DNA of 64,000 bases from Winogradskyella jejuensis (GTDB lineage: Bacteria > Bacteroidota > Bacteroidia > Flavobacteriales > Flavobacteriaceae): positions 434,001-498,000 of the forward strand of contig NZ_FQWS01000002.1 in the NCBI RefSeq assembly GCF_900129745.1, written 5' to 3'. The notes under the pieces are model-generated. The model was not told the DNA's origin and made no database searches. It saw only the letters and a list, made by a program, of their open reading frames with translations. The translations under genes were made by a program, and so were the position numbers. Of the stretch, positions 27,054 through 35,451 are shown piece by piece. Positions within the stretch are counted from its first letter, which is position 1; each line of letters opens with the position of its first letter.

Positions 27054-27578
27054 TTAAGAGACAGCAGGATTATTTCGTTTCATGACTAGGCCAGTAATCA
27101 AGGTAATTATAAAACCAAAAAATAACCCTATAAATAATTGCATTGCAGCAATTACCGCTGGAGAGGAAAATTTATCCGACCATGCTTTTGACATATCAAT
27201 TTGTTCCTGTGTTAAATTTGGATTTTGTTCAATCATCTTTTCCATTTGAACTTCTTGCATTTGAGCAACCATATCTGGTTCAATAACATTCATTAAGATG
27301 TAACCAAAAATGATGGTAATTATCGATGAAATCAAAATAATTCCCATTCCTAGTTTTAACGCTTGTCCCAGCGACATAAATCCGCCGTTAGATTTTTTAA
27401 ATTGATTAAATGCCAGTACTAAAATAGTTACGGTAATAGCAATACCTAGAAATATTTCAATTGTATGTTGTTCTAGATGCCAATTCATTAAATACTTAAT
27501 TATTCCAATTGCTACACCTATTAAACCTGATATAATACCAAAGTTAATTGCGATTTTTTTTGAAGTTGATTTTTCCAT
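27054..27578 (-). CDS. DUF4199 domain membrane protein
   Basis: A 174-residue integral membrane protein with four predicted helices: about 9-30, 40-62, 75-98 and 139-165. The motif GGFMSLGQALKLGMGI between helices 2 and 3 is typical of DUF4199 proteins of Bacteroidota. The function is not known. It heads a run of minus-strand genes, 44 bases before the family 2 glycosyltransferase, an order seen often in Flavobacteriia, which hints at a part in envelope lipid-sugar synthesis. That link is contextual only. Confidence 0.85.
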   Translation of the reverse strand: MEKSTSKKIAINFGIISGLIGVAIGIIKYLMNWHLEQHTIEIFLGIAITVTILVLAFNQFKKSNGGFMSLGQALKLGMGIILISSIITIIFGYILMNVIEPDMVAQMQEVQMEKMIEQNPNLTQEQIDMSKAWSDKFSSPAVIAAMQLFIGLFFGFIITLITGLVMKRNNPAVS

Positions 27579-27728
27579 GATAAATTATTGTTGATTAGTT
27601 AATTCGTTAGTTTGTACCTAAATATAGTAAAACGTTACATTTTATCTGAAGTAATGTTTAAACTAATTGTGTTTTTAAGATTGAAATTCGCAAAAAAGAT
27701 AAGTTTTTAAATAAAGACTAAAAAAAGA

Positions 27729-27758
27729 TTGTAGAATTATAAAAATTGATTAAATTTG
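27729..27758 (+). promoter_or_regulatory. promoter of rpmE2
   Basis: TTG at 27729-27731, a 19-base spacer, then TAAATTTG at 27751-27758 form a full match to the Bacteroidota housekeeping promoter (TTG-N19-TAnnTTTG). Transcription would start near 27765, leaving a leader of about 33 bases. Confidence 0.7.
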
Positions 27759-27797
27759 CACCTCGAAAAAATCGAAAATACATTAAAGAATTTAGTG

Positions 27798-28049
27798 ATG
27801 AGAAAAGGTATACATCCAGAAAATTATAGAGTAGTAGCATTCAAAGACATGTCTAACGATGATGTTTTTTTAACTAAATCTACAGCAGACACAAATGAAA
27901 CGATTGAGGTTGATGGTGTTGAGTACCCATTAGTAAAACTAGAAATCTCTAGAACATCACACCCATACTACACTGGTAAGTCTAAGTTAGTAGATACTGC
28001 AGGACGTATCGATAAGTTTAAAAACAAATACGCTAAGTTTAAGAAATAA
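27798..28049 (+). CDS. rpmE2: 50S ribosomal protein L31, type B
   Basis: An 83-residue ribosomal protein beginning MRKGIHPENYRVVAFKDMS; I chose the ATG at 27798 to give this standard start rather than an upstream one that would lie in the promoter. The sequence VDGVEYPLVKLEISRTSHP and the end DKFKNKYAKFKK are typical of type B L31. It lacks the CxxC zinc motif of type A, so it should not depend on zinc. The gene is monocistronic, with a clear promoter and terminator. Confidence 0.96.
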   Translation: MRKGIHPENYRVVAFKDMSNDDVFLTKSTADTNETIEVDGVEYPLVKLEISRTSHPYYTGKSKLVDTAGRIDKFKNKYAKFKK

Positions 28050-28070
28050 ACTTAGTTTACATATATTTTT

Positions 28071-28101
28071 AAAAAGCCTTTCCTTAACAGAAAGGCTTTT
28101 T
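28071..28101 (+). terminator. intrinsic terminator of rpmE2
   Basis: A 12-bp stem AAAAAGCCTTTC / GAAAGGCTTTTT with a 7-base loop followed by TATTTTT, 21 bases after the rpmE2 stop. Confidence 0.85.
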
Positions 28102-28126
28102 TATTTTTACATAAATTCAATAACTG

Positions 28127-29302
28127 ATGAATTATATTCTTTTTGACGGCCCTAATAGAAACAATCTTTTACCTTTTACGTATACGAGACCCGTTGCGGA
28201 TATTAGAGTAGGTATCTTAACTATTAGAGAAAAATGGGAATCTTACCTAGATTACACAACCACTACGGTTACAGAATATTACCTTTCTGAGAAGTTTCCT
28301 ATGGTAGAGATGGAGGTCAATGTTATGATTAACGCATCTTATCTTCCTAACTACGAGATTATTGCCTTAATACAAGAGTTAAAAGTTAATCAAGCTGTTT
28401 TTAAAGGTGAAGATGTTATTGCTTTCTGTGTTGAAGAAGGTGCTGAGCACGACGGCTTTGATAATTTTGAAGCTGTAGAATTTGAAAACGATATTATAAA
28501 AATTGAACACACCTGGGAAATATTCTCCAAAAATGGAGAAGCTATTACTGATGATTTTGAATTGATTACCAAAAACCGAAAATCAGAACCTATTCCGACT
28601 AGTGTTAATGCTATAAACCCAGAACATATCTTTATTGAAAAGGGAGCTAAAGTCAATTTTTCTTCATTGAATGCAAGTTCAGGACCTATTTATATTGGTA
28701 GAGATGCAGAAATTATGGAAGGTAGTTTGGTAAGAGGTCCTTTTGCACTTTGTAATAATTCTACCCTTAAATTGGGAGCAAAAATTTATGGTCCTACTAC
28801 AGTAGGGCCTCACAGTAAAGTAGGAGGAGAGGTAAATAACTCTGTAATTTTTGGTTATTCTAACAAGGGCCATGATGGATTTTTAGGAAATTCAGTACTC
28901 GGAGAATGGTGCAATTTAGGCGCAGATTCTAATAATTCTAACCTTAAAAACAACTACGCCGAAGTTCGCCTTTGGGACTACAATAGCGAAGGTTTTGCAA
29001 AAACTGGGCTTCAGTTTTGCGGATTAATGATGGGCGACCATAGTAAATGTGGAATTAATACCATGTTTAACACAGGTACGGTTGTAGGTGTAAGTTCAAA
29101 TATTTTTGGAAGTGGTTTTCCAAGAAACTTTGTGCCAAGTTTCTCTTGGGGCGGAAGCAAGGGATTTGTTACGTACAAAACAAGTAAAGCCTTTGAAGTT
29201 GCAGAAGTAGTTATGAAACGACGTAGTGTAAATTTTTCAGAAGCGGATAAGCAAATTTTAGAGCACGTTTTTGAGTTGACAAAAAAATATAGAAGAGAAT
29301 AG
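28127..29302 (+). CDS. GlmU-family sugar nucleotidyltransferase-like protein
   Basis: A 391-residue protein beginning MNYILFDGPNRNNLLPFTYTRP. The N-terminal half lacks the usual GxGTRM pyrophosphorylase motif, having instead LFDGPNRNNLLPFTYTRPVADI; the C-terminal half (about 165-370) is a left-handed beta-helix of hexapeptide repeats (IYIGRDAEIMEGSLVRGP, KLGAKIYGPTTVGP). Flavobacterial homologues are annotated as GlmU-family or putative sugar nucleotidyltransferases. A transfer of nucleotidyl or acyl groups to hexose phosphates is the family-based guess. It is followed after 3 bases by a small membrane protein. Confidence 0.8.
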   Translation: MNYILFDGPNRNNLLPFTYTRPVADIRVGILTIREKWESYLDYTTTTVTEYYLSEKFPMVEMEVNVMINASYLPNYEIIALIQELKVNQAVFKGEDVIAFCVEEGAEHDGFDNFEAVEFENDIIKIEHTWEIFSKNGEAITDDFELITKNRKSEPIPTSVNAINPEHIFIEKGAKVNFSSLNASSGPIYIGRDAEIMEGSLVRGPFALCNNSTLKLGAKIYGPTTVGPHSKVGGEVNNSVIFGYSNKGHDGFLGNSVLGEWCNLGADSNNSNLKNNYAEVRLWDYNSEGFAKTGLQFCGLMMGDHSKCGINTMFNTGTVVGVSSNIFGSGFPRNFVPSFSWGGSKGFVTYKTSKAFEVAEVVMKRRSVNFSEADKQILEHVFELTKKYRRE

Positions 29303-29305
29303 AAC

Positions 29306-29650
29306 ATGTTAGGAATATTAATTTTAATTTTTATTGGCAGGCACTTTTACAAATTGGCTGAGAAGTATAATAAGAATGCCTGGCTTTTTGCTATCCTTGG
29401 AATTGTAGCCTATTACGTTGGAACACTATTAGCTGGAGTAATTCTAGGTGTTTTAATGGAAATATTCTCTTGGAATATAGATTTTGAAAACAATTACGGT
29501 CTTGGCATAATAGCGCTTCCCTTTGGAATAGGAATGTCTTTTCTTTTTTATAGCATCTTAAAACCTAATTGGAAAGAACAATATGAAAGAAATTTAGATA
29601 ATGAATTGTATAGATCTAAAGCTTTAACTCCTTCATCTGAAGAAGAATAA
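29306..29650 (+). CDS. small membrane protein of unknown function
   Basis: A 114-residue protein with membrane segments at about 2-9 (LGILILIF, short), 24-50 (AWLFAILGIVAYYVGTLLAGVIL) and 65-86 (GLGIIALPFGIGMSFLFY). The first part GRHFYKLAEKYNKNAWLFAILG reads like small predicted membrane proteins common in Flavobacteriia. It starts 3 bases after the GlmU-like gene, so they are cotranscribed. I do not recognise a functional family. Confidence 0.7.
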   Translation: MLGILILIFIGRHFYKLAEKYNKNAWLFAILGIVAYYVGTLLAGVILGVLMEIFSWNIDFENNYGLGIIALPFGIGMSFLFYSILKPNWKEQYERNLDNELYRSKALTPSSEEE

Positions 29651-29680
29651 TTAAATTGGGGATAAAAAATTATTGTGAAG

Positions 29681-30649
29681 ATGTTGATATACTTTCTATT
29701 ACATAGAATTAAGAGCAAGACTTTTAATGTTTTTGTATTTTCTCTATTCTTAAGTGTCTCAGCATTATTTTCTCAAAATATCAAGATTAAGAATATAAAG
29801 CTTAATAACAAGCTTAATCATTTTGCTGCTAATATGAATAAAGGTAAAGTGTATTTTAGTCAGAATAAACTTAATTCTAAAGGTAAACCTGTAAAGACAA
29901 GACTAAATACATATTTATATACTTTAGTCAGCGGATACGTAGATAGTCAAGGAGAGATAAGTAACTTAAGACCTGCTAGCGACTCTAAATTAGGTTTCGC
30001 CAATGTATCTGTAGCAACATTTACTAATGACGGTAAATTCATGTATTTTACAACAAATTCTGATATTATTGGCGAAAATAAAAGTAAAGACTTTAGAACA
30101 TTTAACCTACAAATTCATCGTGCAGAATATATCGAGGGTAAAGGTTGGTCTAACCCAACGGAATTGTCGTTTTGTGATAAAGATTATAGTTATGCACACC
30201 CAACGCTTAGTAAAGATGGAAAAACGCTCTATTTTGTGTCTAATATGAAGGGCACCAAAGGCAGAACAGACATCTTTAAGGTTTCAATTTTTGAGCATAA
30301 ATCTTACGGTGAACCAGAACGTTTAGGTGATAACATCAATTCTCCGAGGACCGAGTTATTTCCTTTTATATCTTCAGATAATAAAATTTATTTTTCCTCG
30401 AATAGAAGAGGTGGTCTTGGCGGTTACGATATTTACAGTTTTGATTTAAATAACGAAGATGAAAAGCAGCAGCCAAAGCTTTTGCCAGAACCAATTAATA
30501 GTATTGGTGAGGATTTTTCTTTTTATCTAATGGACGATGGAAAACGTGGTTTTTTCACCTCTAGACGTGTGGATGGAAAAGGCGATGACGATATCTATTA
30601 TTTTAAAGGTTTTCAAGCTTCGAAACCTGTTTTAAATTTAGCAGATTAA
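29681..30649 (+). CDS. exported PD40-type beta-propeller protein
   Basis: A 322-residue protein; I use the ATG at 29681, although a GTG two codons earlier is possible. The signal sequence runs to about residue 33 (LSVSALFSQ). Propeller blades follow with typical PD40/TolB motifs: TFTNDGKFMYFTTNS, HPTLSKDGKTLYFVSN, PFISSDNKIYFSSNRRGGLGGYDIY and FYLMDDGKRGFFTSRR. Such domains occur in OmpA-like and Por-type envelope proteins, but here no OmpA domain follows. Its 3' end overlaps the convergent substrate-binding protein gene by 47 bases. Confidence 0.8.
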   Translation: MLIYFLLHRIKSKTFNVFVFSLFLSVSALFSQNIKIKNIKLNNKLNHFAANMNKGKVYFSQNKLNSKGKPVKTRLNTYLYTLVSGYVDSQGEISNLRPASDSKLGFANVSVATFTNDGKFMYFTTNSDIIGENKSKDFRTFNLQIHRAEYIEGKGWSNPTELSFCDKDYSYAHPTLSKDGKTLYFVSNMKGTKGRTDIFKVSIFEHKSYGEPERLGDNINSPRTELFPFISSDNKIYFSSNRRGGLGGYDIYSFDLNNEDEKQQPKLLPEPINSIGEDFSFYLMDDGKRGFFTSRRVDGKGDDDIYYFKGFQASKPVLNLAD

Positions 30650-32240
30650 CAGGGTTAATACCTAATCCTTTTACGTTTTTTCTTGTAAATCTTACAACTT
30701 CATCATAAAATAAAGGCACAATTGGAGCTGACTCCATAACCAAACTATCCATTTTGGTATATAATTCTGAACGTTTGCCTGTGTCAGTTTCTAAATAAGC
30801 CTGTTCATATAAATTATCAAAAACCTCGCTGCTAAAGTGTGTGTAGTTTGGTCCGTTAGGCGCAAAATTCTTGCTGTAATAGAGCGATAAATAGTTTTCT
30901 GCATCAGGATAATCTGCAATCCAACTGGCTCTAAAAAAATCAAGTTGACCATTAGCTTTCAAGTCTTTTAAGCTTGAAGCAGGAATGACATCTATATTAA
31001 TTTCAAGTCCAATTTTCTGAAGTTCTCGTTGGATGTACTCGCAGAAATTTAAATAATTACTTGTAGTTGTTAAAGTGACAGACGGATTGGAAATACCACT
31101 TTCGCTCTTGAATTTTTCAAGCAAATTTCTTGCCTTTTCAGGATTGTATGCAAAACCAATAGATTTGTTATATCCTGGCAGCCCTTTTGGTATAAATCCT
31201 CCATTAGCAGGAATGCCAATACCATTACGCAAATAGGTAATCATCTTTTTGCGGTCAAATCCAAGGTTTATGACTTGTCTTATGAGTTGAGATTGTACTT
31301 CGTCGACATCAGTTTCCATAAAAAAGCCTAGATATTCTGTATTTAAGTAAGGACCTCTAATCATTTTCACTTCTTCTACATAATTATCTTTAAGTGTGCC
31401 TTTAGAGGTTAAGATTTCGTCTTTGTAAGAAGCATCTAGGCCTGAAACAAAGTCAATGTTACCTTGAGCGAATTGTAGAAACTCACTCTGCTTGTCTGGT
31501 AAAAAGGTAATAGCCACAGCTTCCAGATAAGGTAAAGAGACTCCATTTTCATCTTTTTCAAAATAATTAGAATTTCGTCTCAAGACCAACTTTACATTTT
31601 CTTCCCAACGTTTAAATAGAAATGGTCCTGTACCAATGGGATTTGCTCTAAAATCAGTTCCATAGTGTTCTACTATCTCTTTTGGCACTACAGAGCAGTA
31701 TTTCATGGTAAGTAGGCCTAGAAATGCAGGAAAGGGTTGTTTTAATTTTATAACAAATGTTGAATCGTTTTTTGCAAAAAAATCATCAACCTTACTAAAG
31801 ACCCAAGCACCAGGAGAAGCTATCTTTTTATCTCTTATGCGGTTGAAGCTATATTCAAAATCACTTGCGTTAACGGTACGTGTGGAATCTTTACCAAAGA
31901 GATGATGTTTATGATAATAGACATCTTTTCTAAGCGAAAATGTGTAAGTTGTTGCGCTATCCGTTATGGTCCAACTTTTTGCAATGGCAGGTGTAACGTT
32001 GAGGTTATCATCCATTTGCACTAGCCCGTTGAAAATTTGATTTGTTCCCCAAATATCAGCTAAATCCTTTGAGAAAGCAGGGTCTAACGAGCTAATATTT
32101 CGATGTTCATTGTATCTAAAAACGAGATGGTCTTTGTCTGAAGTATTGGTTTCTGAACAAGAAAAAGCAAAAACCAAAGCAAAAAAAACAACTATATGGT
32201 TAAGATTGAATTGATTATAAGCCGATAATTGTTTTAGCAT
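30603..32240 (-). CDS. peptide-type ABC substrate-binding lipoprotein (family 5)
   Basis: A 545-residue lipoprotein; signal with lipobox FSC at about residue 28. It has the SBP family 5 features: LVFRYNEHRNISSLDPAFSKDLADIW at the mature start, DSTRVNASDFEYSFNRI, FLFKRWEENVKLVLRRNSNYF, and the end FYDEVVRFTRKNVKGL. This group binds oligopeptides or nickel for Dpp/Opp transporters. No permease or ATPase gene is next to it, so it may serve transporters encoded elsewhere. The last 47 bases overlap the convergent propeller gene in antisense. Divergent to mtaB. Confidence 0.9.
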   Translation of the reverse strand: MLKQLSAYNQFNLNHIVVFFALVFAFSCSETNTSDKDHLVFRYNEHRNISSLDPAFSKDLADIWGTNQIFNGLVQMDDNLNVTPAIAKSWTITDSATTYTFSLRKDVYYHKHHLFGKDSTRTVNASDFEYSFNRIRDKKIASPGAWVFSKVDDFFAKNDSTFVIKLKQPFPAFLGLLTMKYCSVVPKEIVEHYGTDFRANPIGTGPFLFKRWEENVKLVLRRNSNYFEKDENGVSLPYLEAVAITFLPDKQSEFLQFAQGNIDFVSGLDASYKDEILTSKGTLKDNYVEEVKMIRGPYLNTEYLGFFMETDVDEVQSQLIRQVINLGFDRKKMITYLRNGIGIPANGGFIPKGLPGYNKSIGFAYNPEKARNLLEKFKSESGISNPSVTLTTTSNYLNFCEYIQRELQKIGLEINIDVIPASSLKDLKANGQLDFFRASWIADYPDAENYLSLYYSKNFAPNGPNYTHFSSEVFDNLYEQAYLETDTGKRSELYTKMDSLVMESAPIVPLFYDEVVRFTRKNVKGLGINPVNLLNLKQVSKLENL

Positions 32241-32350
32241 TTTAGGTATAAGTTGTAAATTTGCCGCCTTGATAAAATCTTTTAAGTAAACTCATATTTG
32301 AGTAAGCTTAGAAGAAAGTTAAATCTCGATTATCGAGTAAAAGTACAAGA

Positions 32351-33670
32351 ATGAACGCTAGAAAAAAAGTCGCATTTTACACTTTAGGTTGTAAGCTTAA
32401 TTTTTCTGAAACCTCTACAATTGCAAGAAACTTTAATGACGAGGGTTTTGACCGCGTAGATTTTAAAGAAAAAGCAGATATCTATGTGATTAACACTTGC
32501 TCTGTTACAGAAAATGCGGATAAGCGTTTTAAAACTATAGTAAAGCAAGCTCAAAATGTTAATCCAGAAGCCTTTGTTGCCGCGGTAGGTTGTTATGCGC
32601 AGCTAAAGCCAGAAGAATTGGCGGCAGTAGATGGTGTTGACTTGGTACTTGGTGCTACAGAAAAATTCAAGATTACAGATTATATTAACGATTTATCCAA
32701 GAATGATTTTGGTGAGGTACACTCTTGTGAGATAGAAGAAGCCGATTTCTATGTCGGTAGTTATTCAATAGGAGATAGAACCCGTGCATTCTTAAAGGTG
32801 CAAGATGGTTGCGATTACAAATGTACCTATTGTACTATTCCATTGGCTAGAGGAATTTCTCGTAGTGATACGATGCAGAATGTATTAAAAAATGCTAAAG
32901 AGATTTCAGAAAAAGGAATTAAAGAAATTGTTTTAACGGGCGTTAATATTGGTGATTATGGTAAAGGTGAGTTTGGAAACAAGAAACACGAGCATACATT
33001 TCTAGATTTAGTTTCAGAACTTGATAAAGTTGAAGGCATAGAGCGATTAAGAATATCTTCTATAGAACCCAATCTTTTGAAGAATGAAACTATTGAATTA
33101 GTTTCAAACTCAAGAGCATTTGTCCCTCATTTTCACGTGCCATTGCAAAGTGGTAGCAATACACTTCTCAAGAAAATGAAACGTCGTTACATGCGCGAAT
33201 TGTATACCGACCGCGTATCTAAAATAAAAGAAGTGATGCCACATGCGTGCATTGGTGTAGACGTTATTGTTGGGTTTCCTGGTGAGACAGATGAGCTGTT
33301 TTTAGAAACTTACAACTACTTGAGTGAATTAGACATATCGTATCTACATGTTTTTACTTATTCTGAAAGAGATAATACTGAAGCAGCTAGCTTTGAGAGC
33401 GTCGTTCCAAAAAATGTAAGAGCAAAACGAAGCAAGATGTTGCGAGGTCTATCTGCTAAGAAACGTCGTGCCTTCTACGAAAGTCAAATTGGTTCTGAGC
33501 GCACTGTTTTATTTGAAGGTGAAAACAAAGAAGGTTACATTCACGGATTTACAGAAAACTATGTAAAAGTTAAAGCACCTTGGAATCCAGAATTGGTAAA
33601 CACGCTTAGTAAGGTAAAACTTACTAAAATTGATGAGGATGGTCTGGTGCGTTTAGAATTTATTAGCTAG
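32351..33670 (+). CDS. mtaB: tRNA t6A37 methylthiotransferase MtaB
   Basis: A 439-residue radical SAM enzyme that adds a methylthio group to t6A at position 37 of tRNA, giving ms2t6A. The N-terminal MTTase domain has cysteines C14, C50 and C81 for one Fe-S cluster; the radical SAM motif is C154-x3-C158-x2-C161 (DGCDYKCTYCTIP); a TRAM-like domain forms the C-terminus (about 375-439). The start of about MNARKKVAFYTLGCKLN is typical of MtaB as opposed to MiaB. A -7 box TAAATTTG lies at 32256-32263, and a CTCGAT-T-ATCGAG palindrome at 32325-32337 just before the start. Confidence 0.95.
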   Translation: MNARKKVAFYTLGCKLNFSETSTIARNFNDEGFDRVDFKEKADIYVINTCSVTENADKRFKTIVKQAQNVNPEAFVAAVGCYAQLKPEELAAVDGVDLVLGATEKFKITDYINDLSKNDFGEVHSCEIEEADFYVGSYSIGDRTRAFLKVQDGCDYKCTYCTIPLARGISRSDTMQNVLKNAKEISEKGIKEIVLTGVNIGDYGKGEFGNKKHEHTFLDLVSELDKVEGIERLRISSIEPNLLKNETIELVSNSRAFVPHFHVPLQSGSNTLLKKMKRRYMRELYTDRVSKIKEVMPHACIGVDVIVGFPGETDELFLETYNYLSELDISYLHVFTYSERDNTEAASFESVVPKNVRAKRSKMLRGLSAKKRRAFYESQIGSERTVLFEGENKEGYIHGFTENYVKVKAPWNPELVNTLSKVKLTKIDEDGLVRLEFIS

Positions 33671-33704
33671 GTTTACTGAGGATTAATTAATTGCTTAACA
33701 ATAT

Positions 33705-34208
33705 ATGAGAAATACATTTTCTGTATGCTTACTTCTATTATTTACATATGCTGTAATTTCTTGTCAAGAAAATAATGAATATCTCGGTGATTGGGAATTG
33801 CAAAGCTGGTCTTTTGATATAGAAATGGATTTGAATAATGACAATACATCTAGTTTCAATTTATTAGAAGAAACATCATGTGTTAATCAAGAAGTACTCA
33901 CCTTAAAATCTAATAATACTCTAGGTTCAAAGAAAACCTTTAGTTCCAATTTAAGAGTTTCTAAAGAAGGAGCTGTCTATAAAGTTTCGGAAAAATGTAA
34001 CAAAGGAAGTCTTGGTTTTTCTAGTGCGTTCAAGAAAATTAATGATACTCTTGTACTCGAAGAAGGTGGAGAATATATTCTGAATAGAAATAAATTAACA
34101 AGAACATTTAAAGGCTTTATAAAAGTATATAATCAAGATTTTTCTGAAGTATTAGAAACAAAAGATTTGGTTTTAACTTATATAAGAAAATATAATCTAA
34201 AAAAGTAA
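33705..34208 (+). CDS. lipocalin-like lipoprotein of unknown function
   Basis: A 167-residue protein with signal peptide and lipobox VISC (about residue 20), so it should be acylated at the following Cys. The mature part starts YLGDWELQSWSFD and continues with alternating strands (SCVNQEVLTLKSNNTLGS, LVLEEGGEYILNRNKLTRTF), which is the pattern of lipocalin-like domains common in Bacteroidota lipoproteins. No catalytic or ligand residue can be named. It follows mtaB after 34 bases and is closed by a terminator. Confidence 0.7.
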   Translation: MRNTFSVCLLLLFTYAVISCQENNEYLGDWELQSWSFDIEMDLNNDNTSSFNLLEETSCVNQEVLTLKSNNTLGSKKTFSSNLRVSKEGAVYKVSEKCNKGSLGFSSAFKKINDTLVLEEGGEYILNRNKLTRTFKGFIKVYNQDFSEVLETKDLVLTYIRKYNLKK

Positions 34209-34215
34209 ATAATTA

Positions 34216-34245
34216 AAAAAGCCGAAGTGAATACTTCGGCTTTTT
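34216..34245. terminator. bidirectional intrinsic terminator
   Basis: A 13-bp perfect stem AAAAAGCCGAAGT / ACTTCGGCTTTTT with a 4-base loop, between the convergent lipoprotein and acetyltransferase-like genes, 8 and 20 bases from their stops. A and T runs flank both sides. Confidence 0.9.
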
Positions 34246-34264
34246 CTATGAAATATTTTAATGC

Positions 34265-34561
34265 TTAAATACGGATGCCAACTGGTAGCATACGCTTATA
34301 TTTTCTGTTAGCTCTTACAAATTTTGCAATTTCAGGACTAGTAGGAACAACACAAATGTTACGCTCTTTAATGTTGCTAAATACCAAGTCAATAAACTCT
34401 AGTTCAAACTCTCTAGACCTAATCGTCTCAGGGATAATAAGTTTTGTTAAGAATATCTTACGCTCTTGTAGAGAATATTCAATAACAGCCATTTCATTTT
34501 CAACCTTTAATTCAAATTGACGTAAAAATTCATTGTCAATTAATTCGGCAGTCTCTGTCAT
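34265..34561 (-). CDS. small GNAT-like N-acetyltransferase-family protein
   Basis: A 98-residue protein with the pattern NEFLRQFELKVENEMAVIEYS, RKIFLTKLIIPE and the end VVPTSPEIAKFVRANRKYKRMLPVGIRI. This matches the small YjdJ-type acetyltransferase-like family (Acetyltransf_CG), which lack most of the usual GNAT fold length. The substrate is unknown. A -7 box TACATTTG is visible upstream on the minus strand (34625-34632). The family call is by recognition of the end motif. Confidence 0.75.
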   Translation of the reverse strand: MTETAELIDNEFLRQFELKVENEMAVIEYSLQERKIFLTKLIIPETIRSREFELEFIDLVFSNIKERNICVVPTSPEIAKFVRANRKYKRMLPVGIRI

Positions 34562-34738
34562 AATCTTTTTGTATTTAAATTAGCGGTTGGCTAGAGTAGA
34601 TACTATTTTTTCAATAGATTTGTGCAAATGTACAAAAAATCTAGTAAACTTAAGGGTTTTAGGTGTTAAAACACTGATATTTAAGTCATTTTGATTTGTT
34701 TGAATACACATTTTACGGCTTTTTAGAGATTAAACCAG

Positions 34739-35407
34739 ATGAAGGATAAAATTATACACATTTACATGATGCCAGGTATGGCTGCTAATCCTTCTATTTT
34801 TGAGCATATAAAATTGCCAGAAAATCAGTTTGAGATTCATTGGTTAGAGTGGAAAATACCTACCAAGAATGAAAGTTTAGAAGCCTATGCTAAGCGTATG
34901 ATTGCAGATATTAAGCATGAAGATATTGTACTTCTTGGTGTTTCTTTTGGAGGTATTTTAGTTCAGGAAATGAGTAAATACATGTCTTTAAAGAAGTTAT
35001 TTGTGGTCTCAAGTGTAAAATCGCATCACGAATTACCTAAACGTTTAAAGCTTCTAAAATATACCAAAGCCTATAAAATATTGCCTACGCAACTTGTTGG
35101 TAATATAGATATGCTTGCTAAATATGCCTTTGGCGAAACTATAAAAAAGCGAGTTGAGCTTTACAAGAAGTATCTGTCTGTAAACGATAAGACTTATTTA
35201 GACTGGGCAATAAAGCAGGTGGTATGTTGGGACCAAGAAACACCAAATAAAGATGCTATATATATTCATGGAGATAAGGATATTGTATTCCCACATTCTT
35301 GTGAGGGTAATTGCATTATTATCAAAGGTGGTACACATATTATGATTATAAATAAGTACAAATGGTTTAACGAAAATTTACCAAAACTTATTCTTCAAAG
35401 CTCTTGA
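34739..35407 (+). CDS. alpha/beta hydrolase
   Basis: A 222-residue hydrolase without signal peptide. The nucleophile elbow is GVSFGG with S69; an oxyanion loop appears near YMMPGMAANPSIFEH; the acid is probably in HGDKDIVFP and the His in GGTHIMII near residue 202. The lid region (about 90-165) is helical. It lies before the lytic transglycosylase gene with which it may be cotranscribed (44 bases between stop and ATG). The substrate is not known. Confidence 0.85.
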   Translation: MKDKIIHIYMMPGMAANPSIFEHIKLPENQFEIHWLEWKIPTKNESLEAYAKRMIADIKHEDIVLLGVSFGGILVQEMSKYMSLKKLFVVSSVKSHHELPKRLKLLKYTKAYKILPTQLVGNIDMLAKYAFGETIKKRVELYKKYLSVNDKTYLDWAIKQVVCWDQETPNKDAIYIHGDKDIVFPHSCEGNCIIIKGGTHIMIINKYKWFNENLPKLILQSS

Positions 35408-35451
35408 CATCCAAAGGTTTATTTAATACATTTAGAACAAAAGAAATTCTT

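Noticed and set aside
27579..27797. An L31 leader RNA or zinc-responsive element before rpmE2
   Set aside because: Only a plain promoter is visible; no dyad like a Zur site and no stable stem in the short leader.
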